DNA of 64,000 bases, taken from positions 806,001 through 870,000 of the forward strand of contig NZ_LSGP01000017.1 in the NCBI RefSeq assembly GCF_001611555.1. Reading direction: 5' to 3'. The translations under genes were made by a program, and so were the position numbers. Shown one piece after another: positions 58,936-64,000 of the stretch. This DNA comes from Anaerosporomusa subterranea. Lineage in GTDB: Bacteria > Bacillota > Negativicutes > Sporomusales > Acetonemataceae. Positions within the stretch are counted from its first letter, which is position 1, and the number at the start of each line of letters is the position of its first letter. The notes below the pieces were generated by a model, which was not told the DNA's origin, made no database searches, and worked only from the letters and a program-made list of their open reading frames with translations.

Positions 58936-60171
58936 ATGACTATTTTAGAAAAGGCCATTTCTTTACGCAAGAAACATAAAGGAATGCTGGAGGTAGCAGC
59001 GAAGGCTACACTAGCTAACCGCGAAGATCTTAGTGTAATCTATACCCCTGGCGTCGCCGAACCCTGCAAGTTAATCAAACAAGACAAAGACCTTTCCTTT
59101 GATCTGACTTGCCGTGGCAATATGGTGGCTGTCGTAACCGATGGCACTCGCGTTTTAGGTTTAGGAGACATCGGCCCGGAAGCAGCTTTACCAGTTATGG
59201 AAGGCAAATCTGTGCTATTTAAGGTTTTTGGTGACGTTGATGCAGTACCAATTTGTCTGGACACCAAAGATCCAGCAAAAATTATCGAAACTGTTCGTCT
59301 GCTGCAGCCGACGTTTGCCGGCATTAACCTGGAAGACCTCTCTTCGCCAAAATGCTATGATATCGAAGACGAACTTAAAAAGATCATGGACATTCCGGTA
59401 TTCCACGATGATCAGCATGGAACCGCCATCGCTGCAGTTTCTGCCTTGATTGGGGCACTGCGTTTTGTTAAAAAAGATATCAAGACTGCGAAAATCGTCG
59501 TCAACGGTGCCGGTGCGGCAGGCAGTGCCATTGGTCGTTTGATCGTTAGCGCCGGCGCCCAGAATTTAATTATGGTTGATGTTAACGGTGCGCTATATGA
59601 TGGAATGCCAGGACTCAATCGTATCCAAGAACAACTAGCGAAAAACTCGAATAAGAATCAGCAAAAAGGCAACCTAGTTGAAATTGCTAAAGGCGCCGAT
59701 GCCCTGCTTGGCGTATCAGGCCCCGGACTGTTTACCAAAGAGATCATTGCTTCGATGGGTAAGGATGCTATCGTTTTTGGCATGGCGAACCCTGTACCGG
59801 AGACTAACTATCAGGATGCCAAAGCCGCAGGCGCTAAAGTTGTCGGTACTGGCCGCTCCGACTCTCCAAATCAGGTAAATAATGTAACTGTTTTCCCAGG
59901 CGTGTTCCGCGGCGCAATCGATGTGCGAGCTAAGCAAATTAATGAAGAAATGAAGGTTGCTGCTACCTACGCCATCGCTGATTTGATTCGTCCGGAAGAA
60001 TTACGTGAAGACTACATAGTTGTTGACGCATTTGATCCGCGTGTTGCCCCTGCGGTTGCCGCCGCTGTTGCCAAGGCAGCGATGGAAACCGGCGTCGCCC
60101 GCATCCAGGTTGATCCCGAGACCGTACGGGCCAACACTGCTGCCCGTATTAAACGTAACCAGGAACGTTAA
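58936..60171 (+). CDS. Malic enzyme (NAD(P)-dependent, short bacterial type)
   Basis: A 411-residue enzyme decarboxylating malate to pyruvate. Features include the catalytic Tyr in SVIYTPGVAEPCKLI, TDGTRVLGLGDIGPEAALPVMEGKS, metal site VFHDDQHGTAIA and the nucleotide fold VVNGAGAAGSAIGRLI, with GMANPVPE later. The phosphotransacetylase-like tail of large malic enzymes is absent. The ATG at 58,936 follows GAGGAGGG. The coenzyme preference is not clear from sequence. It is a single-gene unit. Confidence 0.93.
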   Translation: MTILEKAISLRKKHKGMLEVAAKATLANREDLSVIYTPGVAEPCKLIKQDKDLSFDLTCRGNMVAVVTDGTRVLGLGDIGPEAALPVMEGKSVLFKVFGDVDAVPICLDTKDPAKIIETVRLLQPTFAGINLEDLSSPKCYDIEDELKKIMDIPVFHDDQHGTAIAAVSALIGALRFVKKDIKTAKIVVNGAGAAGSAIGRLIVSAGAQNLIMVDVNGALYDGMPGLNRIQEQLAKNSNKNQQKGNLVEIAKGADALLGVSGPGLFTKEIIASMGKDAIVFGMANPVPETNYQDAKAAGAKVVGTGRSDSPNQVNNVTVFPGVFRGAIDVRAKQINEEMKVAATYAIADLIRPEELREDYIVVDAFDPRVAPAVAAAVAKAAMETGVARIQVDPETVRANTAARIKRNQER

Positions 60172-60239
60172 AAAATATAGAGTCTGGTCTTGACATAACA
60201 GTCTGTTCTCAGCTATAATACTCTTTGTGGTTATACAAA

Positions 60240-60316
60240 CGGGGCGTGGCTCAGCTTGGTAGAGCACCTGGCTTGGGACCAGGGGGTCGCAGGTTCAAAT
60301 CCTGCCGCTCCGACCA
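60240..60316 (+). tRNA. tRNA-Pro (TGG)
   Basis: A 77-nt cloverleaf with acceptor CGGGGCG/CGCTCCG, anticodon loop CTTGGGA (TGG), T-arm GCAGGTTCAAATCCTGC and an encoded CCA. Confidence 0.95.
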
Positions 60317-60333
60317 ATTTAATCACAAAGTTC

Positions 60334-60407
60334 GCGGGTGTAGCTTAATGGTAAAGTCCTAGCCTTCCAAGCTAGCTACGTGGGTTCGATTCCCATCACC
60401 CGCTCCA
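60334..60407 (+). tRNA. tRNA-Gly (TCC)
   Basis: A 74-nt cloverleaf with acceptor GCGGGTG/CACCCGC, anticodon loop CTTCCAA (TCC), T-loop TTCGATT and an encoded CCA. Confidence 0.95.
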
Positions 60408-60418
60408 ATTGTAACAAA

Positions 60419-60450
60419 TCGGCACAGGGCATACGCTCTGTGCCGTTTAT
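60419..60450 (+). terminator. Terminator-like hairpin after tRNA-Gly
   Basis: CGGCACAG and CTGTGCCG arms around a short loop, then TTTA. It lies 11 bases after tRNA-Gly; the T-tract is short. Confidence 0.6.
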
Positions 60451-60464
60451 CCAATAAAATATAT

Positions 60465-60540
60465 GCGCCTGTAGCTCAGAGGATAGAGCAACGGACTTCT
60501 AATCCGTTGGTCGTACGTTCGAATCGTACCAGGCGCGCCA
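60465..60540 (+). tRNA. tRNA-Arg (TCT)
   Basis: A 76-nt cloverleaf with acceptor GCGCCTG/CAGGCGC, anticodon loop CTTCTAA (TCT), T-loop TTCGAAT and an encoded CCA. An integrase relic downstream suggests it served as an attachment site. Confidence 0.95.
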
Positions 60541-60550
60541 GTAACTACGC

Positions 60551-60577
60551 GGCTCCCAAGGTTTTGGGAGCCTTTTA
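60551..60577 (+). terminator. Intrinsic terminator of tRNA-Arg(TCT)
   Basis: GGCTCCCAA, a four-base loop, TTGGGAGCC, then TTTTATT, 10 bases after the tRNA. Between here and 60,800 I see only another hairpin (AAAAGGACAGG / CCTGCCCTTTT, 60,647-60,677) and no convincing gene. Confidence 0.85.
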
Positions 60578-60805
60578 TTATGTCAACTGTTGGCGGTTTT
60601 GTTGGCAATCAATTAAAAAATGTTGCCAATGACCACCAATAAAAGCAAAAGGACAGGTCTTGAGCCTGCCCTTTTTATCACTTCTTGACTTTTCTGCTGT
60701 GTTTTCTGAAGGGCTCCAATCGTGATGGTCGCTTCCTGCACAACATTCTGCAGGAGGTGATTGCAAATGCTCATCGTGATATTAGCTTAATCTAAAATAT
60801 CACGA

Positions 60806-60836
60806 TAAAAAAACAAGCCCGGATATCCGGGCTTAA
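60806..60836 (-). terminator. Terminator of the Ntn-hydrolase/small-protein operon
   Basis: The 20-nt perfect palindrome AAGCCCGGATATCCGGGCTT is followed on the minus strand by GTTTTTTTA, 7 bases past the stop of the 54-aa gene. Confidence 0.8.
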
Positions 60837-60841
60837 GGAAA

Positions 60842-61006
60842 CTATTTCTTAGGATTAGTTGACTTTGCAGGCGGGAACCCGTTAGGATAACTGATACAAC
60901 TATATTGCGAGGGACCGCAACTGGTTGGCTTTTGTGTCTCCTGCTTTTCGGTAGTGGGGCGTTGTTTTGGCCCGCTATAATTTACAGAATACATATCAAA
61001 CATCAT
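60842..61006 (-). CDS. Small Pro/Cys-containing protein (54 aa), unknown
   Basis: This short ORF begins ATGATG (second possible start at 61,003) after GGGAG and lies 12 bases downstream of the Ntn-hydrolase gene, with a terminator directly after it. It is therefore very likely the second gene of that operon. The sequence is polar and flexible: KQRPTTEKQETQKPT, then SCGPSQYSCISYPNGFPP with two Cys, ending in STNPKK. No membrane or signal segment is seen. It matches no family I know; it might be a partner, substrate or regulator of the hydrolase (inference). Confidence 0.6.
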   Translation of the reverse strand: MMFDMYSVNYSGPKQRPTTEKQETQKPTSCGPSQYSCISYPNGFPPAKSTNPKK

Positions 61007-61018
61007 CAGCACTCCCTT

Positions 61019-61846
61019 CTATGAATTAAATTTTTTATCATAATATTGCTTTCGTTGTATCCACTTAAAGCCTTCGTGCTTAGTGATAGCGGCGATGTCG
61101 GTATGTCCGCCGATTGAATCAGCTCCTGGACGATATTTTGCCCATTTTGATGCAGTTTCAACCAAGAAAGCGGCCAATTCTGCTGCATCTTGGATTGGCA
61201 TGGGAGCCGTAATAAAACCCGCATCTAATTCTATTCCACATTGATTCATAATATCCTGTATTTTAGCGGGTGGAATTCCTGCATTAGCTAAAATGGTTGG
61301 TAGTTGTGTGCCAAACCCTTTCATCAGGCGGATTACCGGCTCTGGCTCGCCATCCCAGCATATTCCGGTAATGCCTTGGCCTTGCGCATTTATGGGACCA
61401 TTACACTGACCTTGTGCAATATATATTCGCCAAACCTCTGGTAAAGATTGCCCTGTTGAATATCCTGCAATGTGAAACCCGAGGTATGGCCTGTCGGCCA
61501 CTGGAGTTGTTTGAAATGCCTGGTTGTAATTCATATCAAAAATGAATTGCTTGAATTTTTCTGCTACATCTTGAATCGTATAATTAGTGGGATCTATGTT
61601 AAATTGATGGCCAGTACTCATGGCGTAATTTCTAAAATCTTTCACGAGAGTTCCTATTGATGCTTGCCCTATCCCGCCCAGTCCGGCTGTTTGGAGCCCA
61701 ATAGGCAACCCTTTGGGGACATTAAATAGTTTATTGGCGTTATTGTAGATATAGGCTGCGTTGCCATTATGCGAAAACATTGTTGCTGCGCTGTCGGTAG
61801 CCATTACTACACCGTCGTTTACTTTGATTGAAATTGCGATGGTCAT
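61019..61846 (-). CDS. Proteasome-fold Ntn hydrolase-like protein
   Basis: A 275-residue protein whose N-terminus reads M-TIAISIKVNDGVVMATDSA. After removal of Met the first residue is Thr, residue 17 is Asp (in MATDSA) and a Lys sits in NNANKLFNVP at position 38. These correspond in order to Thr1, Asp17 and Lys33 of proteasome beta subunits, HslV and Anbu. LPIGLQTAGLGGIGQASIGT also recalls the family Gly-rich strand. It is longer than HslV (about 175) and close to Anbu in size. No propeptide is present. A threonine-type amidase or peptidase, perhaps self-assembling, is inferred. Operon with a 54-aa gene; AAGGGAAAGA precedes the ATG. Confidence 0.65.
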   Translation of the reverse strand: MTIAISIKVNDGVVMATDSAATMFSHNGNAAYIYNNANKLFNVPKGLPIGLQTAGLGGIGQASIGTLVKDFRNYAMSTGHQFNIDPTNYTIQDVAEKFKQFIFDMNYNQAFQTTPVADRPYLGFHIAGYSTGQSLPEVWRIYIAQGQCNGPINAQGQGITGICWDGEPEPVIRLMKGFGTQLPTILANAGIPPAKIQDIMNQCGIELDAGFITAPMPIQDAAELAAFLVETASKWAKYRPGADSIGGHTDIAAITKHEGFKWIQRKQYYDKKFNS

Positions 61847-62162
61847 ATAATCTTTCCCTTCATAGTATGACTAACATCGATAAAAGGTCCCTGCCTTAAA
61901 TAACACCTTCCCCTATTCGATATATTCTGTAGGGATAATGGGGTATCTCTTTCAAAAGCGACATAACGGAAAGAAGATATTTAACCTATCTAAGACATTG
62001 CGCATCGTTGTGCGTGTTATTGAGCTGCAAATTCTCCATTTAATGCATAATTCGGTGGTAGGATGGAAACTCCTTCATGGTTATGGAAAATTTAACATAC
62101 TAGTATTTTAACACTGTCAATTCTGTATATGTTGATTTTATATACAAAAAGGACAAGCACTA
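61847..62162. other. AT-rich intergenic region
   Basis: These 316 bases hold no convincing gene. They should include the promoter of the Ntn-hydrolase gene, but no clear -35/-10 pair is seen. The right end carries a hairpin (AAAAAGGACAAGC / GCCTGCCCTTTTT, 62,147-62,176) that overlaps the 3' end of the integrase relic and resembles the hairpin at 60,647. Confidence 0.4.
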
Positions 62163-62690
62163 TTATGCCTGCCCTTTTTGTGTGTCTGTCTGCTGCTTTG
62201 CGGCCGTAATGAAAGTTTCCATCCTGTCGGCAATGTCGCGGTCTACACGCTTCAAAGCGTGGCTGTAAATATCGCTTGTTGTGCTAGGTTTGCTATGGCC
62301 TAGCCGCGAGGATACGCTTTTCAGGTTGACACCCTGGACAAGGGCAAAGGTCGCGCTCATATGCCTGAAAGCGTGTGGACTGATATGGGGTAATTTATTA
62401 GCAGTGGTGAACTTCGTTAACCAATTATTGAAGGTATCAGGGTGCATGACTTCGCCGTTCCAAGCTGTGAATATGTGCTCAGTTTTTCGCTCTTCTTCTT
62501 TGTCTATGGGTGCTGTGCCTTCTTCTTGTTTAAGTGATGGCCGCCATTTATTAGCTAGCTTAAGCTGTCTTGCAGCTTGCTGTGCTTTGTGCTGCTTAAG
62601 TAAGTCCATGACCGAACCAGGGACAGCTATTATTCGCTTTGACGTTTCTGTCTTAGGCTTTTTGAGGGAAAGACCTTGACCAGTCGTAGA
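62163..62690 (-). pseudogene. Truncated tyrosine recombinase (phage-type integrase), 3' part
   Basis: About 175 residues of an integrase C-terminus: KKPKTETSKRIIAVPGSV, HPDTFNNWLTKF, then the catalytic HAFRHMSATFALVQGVNLKSV, LGHSKPSTTSDIY and the active Tyr in DIYSHALKRVD. The N-terminal arm and core-binding domains and the first catalytic Arg motif are missing. Family members are about 370-400 residues. Upstream of GLSLKKP the sequence (VSVTVLIFSTTGQ) is not integrase-like and overlaps another truncated gene on the opposite strand. The gene is therefore a relic of the element at tRNA-Arg(TCT). Confidence 0.85.
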
Positions 62691-63096
62691 AAAAATCAAG
62701 ACCGTCACAGACACCGTCATCCAGTACGTGCCGAAAGAAATTTATATCCAAGCCAATGGTACAAAGGCCACCGAGAAAACCGACGTACAGACAGAAATAA
62801 AACAGCCGACCGTCAATGTTAAGGTGAACGGTCAGCCGTATGAGTTCGGATTGTTGCAGGGTGAGACGCAGAAGTTTGAGCAAGGGAAGGTAAGTCTTAG
62901 TCAGTCATCTGAAATCGGCATCAACCTTGAAATCAAGCCGCAGATCATCGACCGGACAAAAACGGGCGGCATTGAATTGTTTTTTGGTAAGTATTCAGGC
63001 ATAACCATCCAGCACAAACAGATCGGTGTTGATGCCGGCGTGGACCGGCACGGGGATCAGGATTATAGGCTGCGGTGGAAGGCTATTCAATGGTAA
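62680..63096 (+). pseudogene. 5'-truncated gene of unknown function
   Basis: The plus-strand frame is open from 62,680 (VVEKIKTVTDTVIQYVPKEI) to 63,096, and the coding character clearly continues upstream of the GTG at 62,728, which has no ribosome binding site. An in-frame stop at 62,677 ends the similarity at the deletion point. The remaining 138 residues (IKQPTVNVKVNGQPYEFGLL, GINLEIKPQIIDRTKTGG) resemble a beta-rich protein found with phage-like genes in this bacterial group; function unknown. A terminator follows. Confidence 0.6.
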
Positions 63097-63120
63097 TTCT
63101 ATAGTTTTCTTCCTGGTTTT

Positions 63121-63156
63121 GCCCGGAGGGAAAACTTCCGGGGCATCTTTTATTTT
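63121..63156 (+). terminator. Intrinsic terminator
   Basis: GCCCGGAGG and CTTCCGGGGC arms with one bulge around GAAAA, followed by ATCTTTTATTTTTA, 24 bases after the truncated gene. Confidence 0.75.
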
Positions 63157-63215
63157 TATACCTATCCTTTTTACTAGTTGAGTGTACGAATATAAAATGA
63201 GAGGGAGAATGATAA

Positions 63216-64000
63216 TTATTTTGATACTTTTGCGGCAATGCCTTTTTCATCAAATTCCACTTCAGTTCCGGCTTCAAAGGCCTTTGTTTCTATTTCAAAA
63301 TTGCCTATTAAAAAAGTCCGTAATGAACGCAGTTTGGTGTCCTTGTTTAATGTACCCTTGATGACTTCGCCTTTCTCGTTTAGCAACACGGGCTTTCCAG
63401 CCATAAATTCAATAAATCCGGAATAAGCCGTGATATCTGTAATGTTTTCGGTTAATATTTGTGACCACCCTACAGGGCGAAAATAGGAATTATCAGCTAA
63501 TGTACAACGCGCCGGTATCCCGTTTTGATGAAAGCTTATTTCGCCGCCAGATACTCCTATATGATTCGTTGCATTCAGCACAATGTTGTGATCCGATCCG
63601 TTTAATGTTCCGTTAATGGCTTCTCCTCTATCGTTGAAGATAACTTTTGTGCCGCCCTTAAATGGAAGAAGCCTGTTTTTCGGCATTGGATCTACATATG
63701 TAGGCATAAAAAGAATTGGAGGAGGTGCGTAGCTCATGGCAGTTGGTTTGACAACATTCTGTGTTGTGCCAGTTTCGTATGGTAAATTTACGTCATCGGC
63801 TAATGTGCCTTCAAGTACTTCTCCATACATATTGAGCGTAACAACAGTTCCTTTTTTGAATTTTGGTATTTCAGACCAAGTAGCCACTATAAATCCAGGC
63901 GGCATTATTTTTGTATCATTGTCCAATTTCTTTGTAAATTGAGAAGCAGTAGCACTTGGGTTGCCGGATAAGAACAAAAAAGCAATAAGTATTACGCCGC
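63216..64000 (-). CDS. Secreted beta-repeat protein of unknown function, 3' part
   Basis: The minus-strand frame is open to the right edge of the window. The visible N-terminal part (GVILIAFLFLSGNPSATAS) looks like the end of a signal peptide, so the start lies only a few codons outside. The mature part consists of about five imperfect repeats of roughly 40 residues with the pattern F-x-GT-x-V-x-F-x(3)-GE-x(2)-x-GTL-x(2)-D: FKKGTVVTLNMYGEVLEGTL, FKGGTKVIFNDRGEAINGTL, FMAGKPVLLNEKGEVIKGTL and FEAGTEVEFDEKGIAAKV. I do not know the family. It is probably a periplasmic or surface protein. Confidence 0.7.
   Translation of the reverse strand, partial: GVILIAFLFLSGNPSATASQFTKKLDNDTKIMPPGFIVATWSEIPKFKKGTVVTLNMYGEVLEGTLADDVNLPYETGTTQNVVKPTAMSYAPPPILFMPTYVDPMPKNRLLPFKGGTKVIFNDRGEAINGTLNGSDHNIVLNATNHIGVSGGEISFHQNGIPARCTLADNSYFRPVGWSQILTENITDITAYSGFIEFMAGKPVLLNEKGEVIKGTLNKDTKLRSLRTFLIGNFEIETKAFEAGTEVEFDEKGIAAKVSK

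Noticed and set aside
60592-60771. A minus-strand frame starting at an ATG near 60,771 (containing QEATITIGALQKTQQKSQEV), and a plus-strand AGGAGGTGATTGCAA before a 7-codon ORF recalling holin-like toxins
   Set aside because: The first has no ribosome binding site. The second stops after seven codons. Neither is a supportable gene.
62728-63096. An intact 122-aa gene starting at GTG 62,728
   Set aside because: There is no ribosome binding site, and protein-like sequence continues upstream to the deletion point, so it is better read as a truncated gene.

Overview
The window looks like chromosomal DNA of a Negativicutes bacterium (Sporomusaceae type): clostridial-style metabolism and strong AGGAGG ribosome binding sites occur together with a trimeric autotransporter adhesin that carries a signal peptide and a YadA-type outer-membrane anchor, as expected of a diderm Firmicute. 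This placement is inferred from gene content and style; no 16S gene is present.

Layout. 1-2.6 kb: end of a sugar-catabolism cluster (LacI-type regulator, TIM-barrel isomerase, inositol-dehydrogenase-like oxidoreductase). 2.6-4.6 kb: DUF421 membrane protein, a small ORF, an omega-amidase-like nitrilase. 4.9-10.4 kb: BMP-type nucleoside ABC importer followed by xanthine phosphoribosyltransferase, a purine uptake and salvage block. 10.4-14.5 kb: a 1063-residue trimeric autotransporter with a long untranslated leader. 14.9-17.3 kb: DUF47-PiT phosphate uptake and a corrinoid adenosyltransferase. 17.5-26.7 kb: GGDEF/HD-GYP sensor, metallophosphoesterase, M20 hydrolase, CNNM/CBS protein, PfpI-like protein, YhcH, UvsE. 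27-33.7 kb: polar amino-acid ABC importer, spermidine synthase, tRNA-Asn and tRNA-Glu, LUD protein, Fsr-like MFS, zinc-ribbon protein.

34.1-51.0 kb is best read as two genomic islands inserted one after the other into a tRNA-Arg(CCG) gene. The intact tRNA lies at 51.0 kb, a diverged 45-nt copy of its 3' part at 40.88 kb, and a 16-nt identical copy beside an orphan terminator at 34.1 kb. The left island (manA, permease, hydantoinase-like protein, HExxH protein, GntR) differs in style from its surroundings. The right island holds an HlyD/ABC exporter with its TetR regulator, and an FNT channel with the anaerobic sulfite reductase asrABC; both of its transcription units have a TGTGA-N6-TCACA site upstream.

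51.3-60.2 kb: operon of DUF3842, thioesterase, membrane protein and F420-ligase-like protein; a second oxoprolinase-type protein coupled to a histone-deacetylase-like protein with an added zinc ribbon; rph-rdgB-yfcE-like genes; malic enzyme. 60.2-64 kb: three tRNAs, then remains of an element at tRNA-Arg(TCT) with an intact pair of genes (a proteasome-fold Ntn hydrolase and a 54-residue peptide), a truncated integrase fused at a deletion scar to another truncated gene, and a repeat protein running off the window.

Three families of intergenic inverted repeats are spread through the window. The most striking has nine copies of about 120-340 nt that fold as long hairpins. Their middle stems differ in sequence but keep complementarity, and several copies supply the last codons and stop codon of the upstream gene.
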